This document shows, piece after piece, positions 10,512 to 20,775 of a stretch of 64,000 nucleotides of DNA. The number at the start of each line of letters is the position of its first letter. Within the stretch, counting starts at the first letter, position 1. Under the pieces are notes generated by a model. The model was not told where the DNA came from and did not search any database. It saw only the letters and a program-made list of their open reading frames with translations. The DNA comes from Rhynchopus euleeides (Eukaryota; Euglenozoa; Diplonemea; Diplonemida; Diplonemidae): the NCBI GenBank assembly GCA_963210315.1, contig OY723311.1, positions 434,001 to 498,000 on the forward strand, given 5' to 3'. The position numbers were made by a program, and so were the translations under genes.

Positions 10512-11894
10512 TGAGGGAACCTGCAGTAGGGGGGGGGGTGCGGTGTGGGATGAGGCCCGGTGTCCCCACCGGCATCGAGTTCAACTCCCTCATCAACAAA
10601 TATCAGCCGCAGAACCTTCGTATGCTGAAGACTGCTGAATAGACTGTGGGGAGATGACGCTGACACCAGCGTCGACAAAGAGGGCGAGCAGACGGTCGGT
10701 GCGGAGGGGTTGGTCCGATGCCCGGCGGAGTGGCACGCGTTCGCTGCAAAAGTAAAAACAACACAACACAGGCAAACGTGTGGGCGTGCTGTTGTGTAAG
10801 AAACAGGGCGACGGATGGAGCGGTGGGGTGGGGTGGCCTTCTCGGCATCATTGAATGTAGGTCAGCACGTGCACTGCACAGCGGGGCTGCATCACGTCGA
10901 TCTGCTCTGCCGCGTGGAACGCACCCCACAAGTCCTCCTCTTCGGCACGATCCCCTCCGCTGTGCACAACACACCCAAGAGCCAGAAGGGGGAAAAACAA
11001 GCCGGTTTTTTGAAATCAATGCGGCGCCACACGGCATCTGTCACGCCAAAATAACACCCCCCTTTTGACACCGGGTGACGGCAATCTAACTGGGGTCCGC
11101 GCAGCTACACCCCAGTGGGGAAGGCGAAGGGGTAGAACAAGAAAGACACAAAGTGGCTCCCTCACTCAAATTTTAAAGCGATTTGAAACGATTCTTTTAG
11201 TTGCTGTCTTTTTGGCTGCGTCTCTTTCCATACTGCCGTGTTTTTTTGAACAATTTGAACTGGCAGTATTGCCTGTGGGGGGGCAGGGAGCCCGTTCCCT
11301 GAGACACCTCCTTTTTTTGTGTGTGTGGGAAGAAGAGAGAACAAACGAAACAAAGGAAAGGGACTCATCCAACCCACTCGCGCCATGGCTTGCGAGGTAG
11401 ACCTGGGAAAAGCCATGCTCGCGAGAAGGGGAGGAGGGGGGTTGTGGGTAATTTTAGAACAACAAAACGTTGATTTGATTCAGGCTATTTTTTGCGGCTA
11501 AACTCGCCGAATCCACGTGAGCAGCGATCTCATTGGGGTTGTGAGGCCAGGGGGCAGGAGGCCCCCCGCTCTGCGCTTCAGAGCGAAGGCCCTCCTGACC
11601 CACCCCAGGATATCGGCTTTCACGAAGAAAACGTCAGATTCAGCCGCGTCAAGTCGCCTCGATGCACCCTGCATATGTACTGAACTGCATCGCACAAAGC
11701 GTGTTATGCTTGGAGAAAGAAGAACAAGGGTGTGAGTGTGTGTGTGTCACTGCGTGTGACAATAATGGTGACCAAAAAAAATCGGTGTAAGAAAACCCCC
11801 GCCCAACCAGTGTAAAAAATATCACCTCTCTCTCGTGGACTTGACATGCAGAAACGCATATCCGGTCGATCCCCTTCGGGATTCGTCATCCGTC
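10512..11894. other. Intergenic region, no gene recognised
   Basis: No convincing CDS. The word GAGGGAACCTGCAG next to the right end of element A also occurs just outside the left end at ~2279. A short GT tract lies near 11735-11760. Confidence 0.5.
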
Positions 11895-11910
11895 AGAGAG
11901 AGAGAGAGAG
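11895..11910. repeat. (AG)8 tract at the 5' edge of the LINE-like insert
   Basis: Simple AG repeat abutting the LINE-like sequence. It matches the much longer GA tract at the other edge. Confidence 0.9.
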
Positions 11911-14656
11911 ATCATAGTGCCGTATCGCATGCTGCTCCTACTTCTAGACTCCTGCCGCCGCCTACCAGAATTGATCCCGCGATTCAACCGCATTCGGGCC
12001 ATGTATGCGCAAAAAACACGCATCGACGTCCCCCTCGGGCCTATCGGGCTTGCGCTCAAAAAAGGACTGCCGCCGGCCTCCCTCACCTGCGGCGATGATG
12101 TTTCCCTCATATCTGCTCCAGGAGGTTCCGAACCACTGCTTTCACTCGAAGTGGCGGCACGGAACCATGTGCTACGCGAGGCGCTGCGTCACAACATCTG
12201 GCGAAGGCTTGCTATCTCCAGACCCTCCTTCGGCGGTGTGGAGGACGGCGTTGACACCGTGCTGACAAACGACTTCTGGCTATCGTGTGGGGATCCTGTG
12301 CTCGCCGCTGCGATGCGCTGCATTATTGTTGGGGGCGTGTTCCTGGCAGACCGCTGGGGACGCAATAAGCTTGGGGCTGCGACGGACTCCGCGCCTGACG
12401 GGCCGGAGGCCGAGCGCTCGACCGCTCCTACTCCACCTCCTGTGACCGCTGCCGACCACGCCACAGCACCCGCGGACGGCGACGCTGCCGGTGACACCGA
12501 TGATGACGACGACTCGTCGAGCTCAGCCCCGTCCGAGTTCGATGTCCTCGACGACTCGGGTGAGGTGCCCCTACCCCTCACAGCAACACAGCCGGAGCCG
12601 GGTAGCGACCGCCTCTGCCGGAATTGCGATACGGGCTCCCCCGAAACCGTCACGCATCTCTTCTGGGAATGCCCTGCCCACAACGACGTCCGTGCCCGGG
12701 AGCGGTACGCGGGTCTCTGTGAGGAGCGCCTCTCATGGCCGCCCTGCCTAGCCAACTGGGGCATCATACCGAAACCCCTATCCGGTACGGTGCGGGCGAA
12801 GGACCTGCACCACCTAATGAGCACGATAGTCGCCCGCAGAGATGTGCTGGAACGTGAGCGCCTCGGGGTATCCCCAACTGTTTGCGCGTGGGACGCAGCG
12901 CTAGCGCGACCCGCTGCGCCCCATCAGTCCGACCTGGCCTCACTGCCGGACAACCCACCCCGCTGGACTCACGGAGAGTGCATCATGCGTGCCCTGCGGG
13001 CCTGGCTCGGTCGTCTCACCTGGACGAGGGAGGGGTCCGTCTCCTTCTGCGAGCTCGCCATCGACTTCGAGGTCTTCTCCGGGCTCGACGTCTGCCCGAT
13101 TGCTACTGGCGCCCCGGCAGGAACCCAGCCCGCCCCACTCAACATGCGTGGACGCATGATGGGGCAGATGTTGAAATACCTTGTCTCCCAGTGTGAAGCA
13201 GTTAACCTCCGCGCGCCCCTGCCTGGCGCGTTTGTCTCGCGTGTCTACTGCCTCCGCGCGGTGGGGGTGAAGGAAGTCTGGGGCGGTCTTGAGCCGCGCC
13301 CCCGCTTTGCCTGCCACGGGCTCACCACCCGTATCCTGATCGAGCAGATTCCCCGCGCGATCCACTGGGCCTCGAGCAAGTCGTGGGGCCTGGACCTTAC
13401 CCCGTCGTATACCGAGGTGCCCGACCGGGACACGCGAAGCGAACAGTGGGACCCTACTCCCGTAGCCCCCACCCGTGACCCCCTCGACACGGTCAGCCCG
13501 AGGTCGGCGCCGTGCGGCGCTGAGCGCTATGCCCCCCGTTCGGAGGTGCTGGCTCGCAACGTCTGCAGGGCCCACTCCAAGCCCAAGTGCCATGACTGCG
13601 ACGCGGCGGGGCACAACCGAACCCTGCGAATGGAAGACTGCTGCCGGGCCCACCACCGCCAGGATGACGGACTGCCCGTGCAGTTCTGCAGCACGCACCG
13701 GCTGCTCCGCTGCGGCACCTGCAGCTCCTCCAACATGTGCTGCAAGCGTGGCCACCACGGCTGCCGCGACCATGACCTGCCCCCCTGCGGGGTCTGCGCC
13801 TCTCTGCCTGAGATGGATGACAGACGCCCCACCGCTTGCTGCAAGAAGGGCCACCACGCCCCTCCCGCCCCTGCGACGCCTGTGGAGGCAGACGCCCCCA
13901 CCCCGCCGCCCCATGTGCCGCCAACCCCGCCCTTCCCAGAGGCGACTGCGCCTACCGTGGGGGATCTTCCCTCCACCACGCCACCCCGTGTGCCTGCGCC
14001 TCAGCCCTCCCCTGAAGCGACCCCGTGTCCCGCTACTCCCGAGCCCGCCACCCCTCCAGTTATCCTGAAGAGGCTGGCCCATACCGTGTGCTCCCCGGGC
14101 TCACCCCACCGCCACCTGATGCAGCCTCGTAGGAGGCTCTCACCCGACGGCGTCAGGCCATCCATCCCCGCCGTGGCGCAGCTGAAGCGCACCGCCTTAG
14201 AGGCGCATACCGGTTCCACCCCGGCACTGCCTGCCCAAAGGCCTAGGGTCGACCACGTGATCCCCACCGCTGACGCTGACGCTGACGTGGGCGCCGCTGA
14301 TCCGGACCCACCTTCTCCTACTACCTCCCCTCCCGACGGCGTGTCCGTTGACGCAGCCCTTCCCCAAAGGCCCCGTTCTGGTGCCTCTTCCTCCTCCGCC
14401 CGTGCGCGGTCACCGCACGCGCCTACAGGCTTCCGGGCCTACCTTAATCCTCCTTCCTCACGTAGCGCGTCACCGGGCGCTACAGACCGTGTGGCGCCTG
14501 CGCCTCCTCCTCCTCCTGTGTCACTTCCCTCACCCCACCAGAGCAGCTCCTCTCTCAAACAAGGGGAGTCTACCGGGCCGCGGGCCCGCGTAGTTAAGTA
14601 GACGACACCCTTGGGGTGCGAGTATTTTCGTTTCGGGGATATTCACACTATAAGCA

Positions 14657-14659
<3 letters not shown>
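11911..14659 (+). mobile_element. 5'-truncated non-LTR retrotransposon (LINE) lying between GA microsatellites
   Basis: A single long ORF with a reverse-transcriptase-associated zinc finger is bounded on both sides by AG/GA repeats and has only a 58-bp 3' tail before the GA tract. No reverse transcriptase or endonuclease domain is visible, as expected for 5' truncation on insertion. The reading frame stays open leftwards through the AG tract. A GA-tract target preference is an inference. Confidence 0.6.
11929..14601 (+). CDS. LINE ORF2 C-terminal region with zf-RVT finger and Cys/His cluster
   Basis: 890 residues from the ATG at 11929; the frame continues upstream, so this ATG may not be a genuine start. 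CRNCDTGSPETVTHLFWEC (~229-247) is the C-x2-C...H-x4-C zinc finger that follows the reverse transcriptase/RNase H region of many LINEs. At ~545-650 lies an unusual cluster of Cys and His (CHDCDAAGH, CGTCSSSNMCCKRGHHGC, CGVC, CCKKGHH). The last ~240 residues are Pro/Ser/Thr-rich and low complexity. An acidic run DTDDDDDSSSS lies at ~190-200. No catalytic reverse transcriptase motif is present. It could instead be a co-opted gene, but the flanking repeats favour a retrotransposon remnant. Confidence 0.6.
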   Translation: MLLLLLDSCRRLPELIPRFNRIRAMYAQKTRIDVPLGPIGLALKKGLPPASLTCGDDVSLISAPGGSEPLLSLEVAARNHVLREALRHNIWRRLAISRPSFGGVEDGVDTVLTNDFWLSCGDPVLAAAMRCIIVGGVFLADRWGRNKLGAATDSAPDGPEAERSTAPTPPPVTAADHATAPADGDAAGDTDDDDDSSSSAPSEFDVLDDSGEVPLPLTATQPEPGSDRLCRNCDTGSPETVTHLFWECPAHNDVRARERYAGLCEERLSWPPCLANWGIIPKPLSGTVRAKDLHHLMSTIVARRDVLERERLGVSPTVCAWDAALARPAAPHQSDLASLPDNPPRWTHGECIMRALRAWLGRLTWTREGSVSFCELAIDFEVFSGLDVCPIATGAPAGTQPAPLNMRGRMMGQMLKYLVSQCEAVNLRAPLPGAFVSRVYCLRAVGVKEVWGGLEPRPRFACHGLTTRILIEQIPRAIHWASSKSWGLDLTPSYTEVPDRDTRSEQWDPTPVAPTRDPLDTVSPRSAPCGAERYAPRSEVLARNVCRAHSKPKCHDCDAAGHNRTLRMEDCCRAHHRQDDGLPVQFCSTHRLLRCGTCSSSNMCCKRGHHGCRDHDLPPCGVCASLPEMDDRRPTACCKKGHHAPPAPATPVEADAPTPPPHVPPTPPFPEATAPTVGDLPSTTPPRVPAPQPSPEATPCPATPEPATPPVILKRLAHTVCSPGSPHRHLMQPRRRLSPDGVRPSIPAVAQLKRTALEAHTGSTPALPAQRPRVDHVIPTADADADVGAADPDPPSPTTSPPDGVSVDAALPQRPRSGASSSSARARSPHAPTGFRAYLNPPSSRSASPGATDRVAPAPPPPPVSLPSPHQSSSSLKQGESTGPRARVVK

Positions 14660-14718
<59 letters not shown>
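14660..14718. repeat. (GA)n microsatellite, 59 bp
   Basis: Uninterrupted GA repeat immediately 3' of the LINE-like sequence. It may be the element's tail or an expanded target tract. Confidence 0.95.
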
Positions 14719-14719
<1 letters not shown>

Positions 14720-15389
14720 AAGGGTGAATTTGTGGATTGGGGCCGTGATGGGGACGCGGGGCTGAGCGGGGGCGGGGCGGGGGTGGGAAGGGGAAGGGGA
14801 GACGGGAGGGGGTCCGTGTGTGGAATGCAGAAACACGGGAGGATGAGGGGTCCCGAGCGGTTGCCCTGGGCATTTTTTTTGGAGGGGGGGGAGACGGGGA
14901 TTTTTCTGATTTGCTTGGTTCTGAAGCAGGGAACTCTGAAATGGATCAAACTTCAGTGGGGGTGGGGGTGGGGCGTCCCTCCGGGACGGAGCAGAAAGAA
15001 AGGGCAAGCAGGCAAAATCACGAAATTTTTGAACCAAACAAAAAATTAAGGGGCTGTTGGGCAGATTGACCCTTGCCTTTCAGCTGGCACCAAACCAATT
15101 GGCAGCTGCGCTTCCCTGCCCAGACAGCAGGTCGGCTGTGCTGGAGCACTCTCCATGCAACACGCCGACGGAATAAAATTCACAGGCTGCTGACTCCTGC
15201 AGGCAGGGTAGCGCAGGTCGGTGTTGGTGGCAGTGTTGTCAGCGGACAGAGGGCCAACGCCAAAGACGCAGTATGCAACAAGGTTCACTGCCGCCGAACG
15301 CCACATGTGGTGCAGTCAGGCTGGATGTGGCAACGGCAGGGCAGGAGTCTCCGGGAAAGATGTGGGCCTCAAGAAGATCCGGAGTCAGG
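14719..15389. other. Intergenic region, no gene recognised
   Basis: G-rich on the plus strand to ~15000, then ordinary composition. No supported ORF. Confidence 0.5.
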
Positions 15390-16259
15390 TTACTGCGGCG
15401 GTCCGTCCGTCTCAGGCACCCCCGTATCGTTCATGGGCACAGGGCTGCCAGTCTCAGGAAGGGGCACGTCTGTTGCCGGCACGTATGTTTCGTTGTGAGG
15501 TGCGTCTGTTTCCAGGTCAGGGGCATCTGTGTCATCTGCTGCGAATGGTGTGTCCGTCTCGTTCGGAGGTGCATCCGTTTCAGGAATATCAGTCGGAAGA
15601 GGCACGTACGTCTCGTTGTGAGGTGCGTCTGTTTCAAAATCAGGGACATCGGTGTCATTGGAAGTGAAGGGCGTGTCTGTCTCGTTCAGAGGCTCATCTG
15701 TCTCAGGAATATCAGTCGGAAGAGGCACGTCTGTTGCCGGCACAGATGTCTCGTTGTCAGGCGCGTCTGTTTCGAAGTCAGGGACATCGGTGTCATTGGC
15801 GGGAAAGGGCGTGTCTGTCTCATTCAGAGGTTCGTCTGTCTCAGGAATAACAGTCGGAAGAGGCACGTCAGTTTCGATATCCGGGACATCGGTGTCATTG
15901 GCAGTGGAGGGCGTGTCTGTCTCGTTCAGAGGTGTGTCTGTCACCGGCACATCTGTCACGTTGCCAGGCGCGTCTGTTTCGAAAGCAGGGATGTCTGTCT
16001 CATTCACAGGGGGCAATGTGGGGCCGGTGTACCCTCCGCCACACACACAACAAGCTTCGTTGGCCACCCACACATTGCGGAACCATCCCCCGAAGAAGAA
16101 GCACCGCAGCCACACCCTGTACCAGGCACAGCTAAAGCGGGGGCCGTCAGCATCGTACCACGGCTCACCCGACGGCAGGGTCAGATCACGGCACACCTCC
16201 CCCTCCCACTGGCAGGAGGCGGCAACGACACACGCCACGAAGCACAGGAGGCGGAGCAT
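15390..16259 (-). CDS. Secreted protein: Cys-rich ANEACCVCGGG domain plus sequon-rich Thr/Asp/Pro repeats
   Basis: 289 residues. A signal peptide is evident (MLRLLCFVACVVAASC). Residues ~16-75 form a compact Cys/Trp domain with the pattern W...CAWYRVWLRC...ANEACCVCGGG, which I recognise from secreted proteins of marine protists; its function is unknown to me. The remaining ~210 residues are imperfect repeats of NETDTP, NDTDVPD, ETDAP and VPLPTDIPETD. I count 13 N-x-T sequons, all in the repeats, so heavy N-glycosylation is expected. There is no transmembrane or GPI-type tail, so it is probably a secreted or wall/mucilage protein. I chose the ATG at 16259 because it begins the signal peptide; the preceding 114 open codons overlap a dispersed repeat also found at 28.3 kb. 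Confidence 0.8.
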   Translation of the reverse strand: MLRLLCFVACVVAASCQWEGEVCRDLTLPSGEPWYDADGPRFSCAWYRVWLRCFFFGGWFRNVWVANEACCVCGGGYTGPTLPPVNETDIPAFETDAPGNVTDVPVTDTPLNETDTPSTANDTDVPDIETDVPLPTVIPETDEPLNETDTPFPANDTDVPDFETDAPDNETSVPATDVPLPTDIPETDEPLNETDTPFTSNDTDVPDFETDAPHNETYVPLPTDIPETDAPPNETDTPFAADDTDAPDLETDAPHNETYVPATDVPLPETGSPVPMNDTGVPETDGPPQ

Positions 16260-16430
16260 TGTCCAGTCACAGTGAAGCTGCAAGGTGGTGGTGGTGCACT
16301 GTCGTGTCATCAGGTGGGGCAAGGCAAGGCCGTGATGCTGCGCGCAGTGCCAAGGGTCTGGGGAGAGGGCAGCTGCTCTGAACTGTAAACTGTGATGCAG
16401 GCTTCCCACCGGAGAAGAAGCACCGTTGCG

Positions 16431-17013
16431 GTCTGCATTCGTGTGCCAGTTTGAGTGCTGACCGCGGCACTGCACAGGAGACAAGAAGAAAGGAGAATAT
16501 GCAGCAGATGCAGACAGACAGTGTGCCAGAAGTTTCTGTCTCGCAGAGGGAGACGGGGCACAATGGGCTGTAACCCCCTGGTCAACTTTTAGCCTGGACA
16601 ACTACCTGGGTGTGCCGCTAACTAGGCCACCGTGTAGGCGACACCTTTTCATGTATCTTCCTTCAGCACACGAGTGATAAGAAGCTACCACACAACACAG
16701 CTGCAGTCAACCTTCCTCTTCACATCATCACCGCAGACGCGGGAACGGAATAACTGGAGCACAATCTGGATGTTCATCAGGGTCACGGCAGGGACCGGGC
16801 CGGGATAGTGGGGGTGTCAGGCACACCCACGAGGCAATACTGCCCGAGAAAAATCAACAACACTGATGTGCACAACACGCTCTCTGCTGCCGCCACACAG
16901 CATGAGCAGCACTGCAGACAGAGTAGCTCAGTGCAAGCACACTCACAACACAACACAAACACTCAACAGGAAAGGGGAAGGTGGGTCTTGGGGAGGGAAA
17001 AAACAACGCAACA
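16431..17013. repeat. Duplicated ~580-bp segment (copy 1, upstream of the secreted-protein gene)
   Basis: Nearly identical to 28269-28851 (constant offset 11,838). Part of it (16736-~16965) occurs a third time at 27811-28039. It starts about 170 bp upstream of the ATG of the minus-strand secreted-protein gene, so copy 1 probably includes part of that gene's upstream region. Confidence 0.9.
16810..17000. repeat. Dispersed intergenic repeat R1, copy 1
   Basis: Copy of a ~190-bp repeat starting GTGTCAGGCACACCCAC and ending near GTGGGTCTTGGGGAGG. Other copies are at about 18031, 19231, 26434, 27886 and 28650. It contains many CACAACAC words and no ORF. Confidence 0.9.
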
Positions 17014-18030
17014 GCGTGTCAAAGTCCAGCCTCGGCTAGTCTCTGTGTGTGTGTCTCGTGCTGAGACACAACAGCCTGCGTGTCAGGTGTATTATATGTC
17101 GTTTTTTTTGTGTCAAACGCACCGTGCTCACGGAAGGCGTTCAGAACTAAAAAGATTGCAGTGGGAGCAATGTTTTGTTCACCTACACTCCACGCCCCAA
17201 CGTGCAGGTGACCAGAAGGTTGCACAAACAAAACAACAAAAGAAACCCGGCAATCCTTTTTTTGGTGTGTTTTAGGGTCATGGCAGCACACCCACGAGGC
17301 AATACTGCCCGAGAAAAGCCTGACCACCCCTTAGTTTCACCTATGAAATGCGGGTCTAGTTCCGGTCCTGATGGGAGGATTGTGACCGGGAGGACAACGC
17401 ACCCATCCACCGACACCACCGGGACCCCCTCACGGGGGTTTCATCAACCCATTCTTTTGAACGGTTCTGAAATTTTTGTGGATCGTAGGGAGTCATATTG
17501 GTGGTGGACGAGCTAAGCTTTACCTGTGAAATGGTCGTCGTGGGCCCGTGATCATGTATTGGGTTCGACTTGGTGGCCATCCGTGGCGATTCGCGGAACC
17601 ACGTGTATGTGTGCTGCCAGCCGGAGGAGGCACGGGAGTGAACGTCTGGCTCGTGGCTGGAAAAAACGGGGAAAGGGCGGGATATCCCCCACTCGAAACC
17701 ACCTGGGTGTGTCTGAGCCCTACAATATTCCGAATTTTGTTTGCGGAGACGACAAGAGACAACATGAACCAGATGCAGACAGACGGTGTGCCGCAAGTTT
17801 CAAGGGGTGGGGCGGGGATTGTGACCGCCAAGGCGACACTCACACCTCTTGCATCAGCCGATTTGCGAATGAGAACAAGACGGCTCATGATTTGTCCACA
17901 CCCTTCTCACCACAACGATGCAAGGAAAAGGCCTTTGAGGTGGGAGTTGTGCAGCCGCGGTCACTGAATAACGTTTCGCTGCTGGATGTTGATCAGGAGC
18001 AAGGCAGGGACCGGACCGGGACCGGTAGTG
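17014..18030. other. Intergenic region with decayed repeat pieces
   Basis: No gene. A short R1 fragment lies at ~17282-17318. Bases ~17325-17530 contain two diverged units around ATGAAATGCGGGTCTAG and GTGGATCGTAGGGAGTC, which resemble sequence inside element A at ~9780-9960. Confidence 0.5.
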
Positions 18031-18215
18031 GGGGTGTCAGGCACACCCACGAGGCAACACTGCCCGAGAAAAAGCAACAACACTGATGTGCACAACACGC
18101 TCTCTGCTGCCGCCACACAGCATGAGCAGCACTGCAGACGGTGTTGGCAGCTCAGTGCAATCACCACAAACACACAACAGGAAAGGGGAAGGAGGGTCTT
18201 GGGGAGAGAAACAAC
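18031..18215. repeat. Dispersed intergenic repeat R1, copy 2
   Basis: Same family as 16810-17000. Lies ~190 bp beyond the 3' end of the minus-strand gene at 18406-18942. Confidence 0.85.
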
Positions 18216-18405
18216 AATGAAACAGCACGTCAAAGTCCAGCCTGGTTGGGCGCCCGTGTCAGGTTTGGGCATCCTGCTGAGAGAGAGACAGCTGCGCGCT
18301 TCTAGATGCTACGGCCGCATGCCCTCTCGGGCTCGTCAACTCGACAGAAGAATGCCACAATTTGGCCCATCTGCGAAAGATGTCGCGATGATGCCGCAAG
18401 GTGCG

Positions 18406-18942
18406 TCACTTGAGGCGCCAAGCTGCCTTTCTCATCTCCTTCTCCATGAAGGCGCCCACACCCTCCTTGATGGCAGGCGTGCATTGCGGCGGCAGCGGAA
18501 CTGAGTTCCGCCACGACGAGCTGCCCGAGAAGATAGTGCCGTCCCTGTGGCCCTCCCTGACGAGCGTGCGGCCGGAGATGGTGAACTCAGCAACGTGCGC
18601 TATCCACAGCCCGCGCTGCACACGGATGTGCACCACAGTGCCTCCGACCGGCAGGACGTACTCTCTGTACCAATCCTCTTGACCTTCTCGTGCGTTCTGC
18701 AGAAGGTCGAACGCCATGAGCACAGCACGCGCGTCTTTTGCACTAACATAGTTCTTCAGTGCCCCCGCGAGCAGAGCCTGCAGGTCGCGCCGACTATTCC
18801 CAACATCTTGCATGCGCATCGTGATGCTCTCCAGCGTATCGAAACCCACCACCCGCTCATGGCTTGACGACGACCGACTGCCAGAAGCAATTATCTCCGC
18901 CGCACCGAGCGCGATGACCGGGACAGCAAGCACAGGGCCCAT
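18406..18942 (-). CDS. Small unknown protein with hydrophobic N-terminus
   Basis: 178 residues, ATG start at 18942. The first ~22 residues (MGPVLAVPVIALGAAEIIASGS) are hydrophobic and could be a signal peptide or anchor. The body has mixed, protein-like composition, with segments such as DARAVLMAFDLLQNAREG and WYREYVLPVGGTVVHIRVQR. I do not recognise a family. Like the two related genes at 26.8-29.5 kb it is on the minus strand with an R1 copy just beyond its 3' end, but I see no clear sequence similarity to them. Confidence 0.5.
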   Translation of the reverse strand: MGPVLAVPVIALGAAEIIASGSRSSSSHERVVGFDTLESITMRMQDVGNSRRDLQALLAGALKNYVSAKDARAVLMAFDLLQNAREGQEDWYREYVLPVGGTVVHIRVQRGLWIAHVAEFTISGRTLVREGHRDGTIFSGSSSWRNSVPLPPQCTPAIKEGVGAFMEKEMRKAAWRLK

Positions 18943-19230
18943 ATGGTGGCTGGTGTCGCTGTGGGTGCGTGGCCTTCTCCTGCATAATGGTGGGTGGGTT
19001 GCTCACTCGGCAGCCCCTGCCGTACAGGGTGCATTCAAGCGGGCAACATCCGGTCTTCATTCCAGAAATGCCAAACGGGCCCGACCCATCTGGTACCCCT
19101 GGCAGGAAGGATAAGGGGTGGGCCCGGGAAGGGCTACAGGGAGGGGGCGAGGAGCTCTTCCAGACTAGTCCTAGATCTCCCTAGACGCAGCAGAGCTGCT
19201 TAAACGAGTCCTTGGTCAATGGGAGACGTG
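18943..19230. other. Intergenic sequence, no gene recognised
   Basis: Sequence upstream of the small minus-strand gene, ending at the next R1 copy. No supported ORF. Confidence 0.45.
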
Positions 19231-19415
19231 GGTGTCAGGCACACCCACTGAGGCAACACTGCCCGAGAAAAAGCAACAACACTGATGTGCACAACACACT
19301 CTCTGCTGCCGCCACAACATGAGACGGTGTTGGCAGCTCAGTGCAAGCACACTCACAACACAACACAACACAACCACTCAACAGGAAAGGGCAAGGTGGG
19401 TCTTGGGGAGGAAAA
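19231..19415. repeat. Dispersed intergenic repeat R1, copy 3
   Basis: Same family, with a small internal deletion around 19318-19335 relative to copy 1. Confidence 0.85.
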
Positions 19416-20775
19416 CAACAACTCAACAGGACGTCAGGTGCACAGTGTTCTCCCGATTCGCCACTCCGGGAAAAATGTGACGGCGAGTTTTGATCCGGAA
19501 AAAGGGGTGCTAAAAAAATTGCTCGCGCGCTTCGCGCCCGAGCGCCTCATGCAATGTACGCGTATATCAGCAACAACATTCGTCCTGATCGATACACTCT
19601 GCAGCGTTGTGAGTGGACAACGAGGAAGTCGGACAGACTTCATTGTGCAGGGTGGTAGTCTGCACGTACTCCGTCTTCACTCACGACCCTGTCGCACTCC
19701 TGGTGTTGTGCCGTTTCCCACTTGCATGTACGCCAAATGGTACACATGCACACTCGACAGGCGCACAGCACAGGGGGTCTGGGGGGCGGAGCCCCCAGCC
19801 GCCGGAGGCCACGGTAGCGAACATCTGGCCTTCTCCTTCGCGTTCTTGGACTCTTTGGATCAATCGCGGTTCGTAGTGGGGCAGGAACCCAGGGATGCTC
19901 GTTGTTGGGAAGTTGTGCAGGTCGAGGAGTGGGAAAACCGTCTAAAATCTGTGAAAAAATCCACCCCCAAAAAAATGGCGAAACTCGCCATCGGGTTATC
20001 GGGGGAAAAAATACAAATGGCGACTTTCGCCCCCAAACTCGCCATCGGGAGAACACTGCAGGTGCACCCTTGGCTGGCCTCTGTGTCTCGTACTGAGACA
20101 ACAGCCTGCGTGTCAGGTACATTTTATTTCGTTTATTTGTCTCTCTCAGGAACTCTCTCGGACTTTACTGGGGGGGGGGGGGCAAGTACGAGCATATTAT
20201 AAAAATCCGGATTTCATAGTGTCATAACGGCCGTCATGGAGGGAGTGGATTTTCTGAGAATTCACTACCTCAGTTCCCGCTACCGAAATATAAAAACGGC
20301 CGTTTTCATTTTTTGCTGGCGAAAAAACGGCCGTTTTTTCCCTCCTATTTTCCTTTGGAGATTCGCCTCCTGCTTGCCGTACCGAGCTGAGGAAACACAC
20401 TTGATAACTCCCTGTTGCCTACACATGACATTGGGCACTGCGATTCTCTCTCGACTACACAAATAAAAATGATTTCCGCCCTGCCTGTCACTCGACAAGC
20501 AGACACCCGAGAGCAGAGAGGAGTGTAGCAGTCCCCGGTTCGCCCCCGGGTCCCAGAAATCCAGCACACCCTCGGAGCGTGGCGCCCTTGTCGTAGAGCA
20601 CCCAGGCCCTGCTCGTGACCTCCCCGAAGCAGGGGAGCTGACACCGGAGTTCTGACACACCCATCACTTTCCCGCGACGACTCGTGTGGCCGTACGCGCT
20701 CGGGCACAGACGGCGGACCCTGACTCCGTGCCACCTCCAGCTCCCCTGCTAGGGGCACTGGGGGGTCGCACTTCC
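19416..20775. other. Repeat-rich intergenic region, no gene recognised
   Basis: Contains a GC palindrome with CTCGCGCGCTTCGCGCCCGAG (two overlapping arms near 19521-19543), one hairpin repeat copy at 19775-19830, a G run at ~20169, and ACGGCCGT palindromes between 20220 and 20340. Confidence 0.5.
19775..19830. repeat. GGAGCCCCC hairpin repeat, copy 1
   Basis: Hairpin GGGGGGCGGAGCCCCC followed by GCCGCCGGAGGCCACGGTAG. Further copies lie at ~24213, ~24373, ~46035 and ~46192. Confidence 0.85.

Noticed and set aside
10550..10642. 30-codon plus-strand ORF with protein-like end (GIEFNSLINKYQPQNLR)
   Set aside because: Attractive sequence, but too short and with no homologous context; possibly the last exon of a gene cut by element A. 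Not supportable as a feature.
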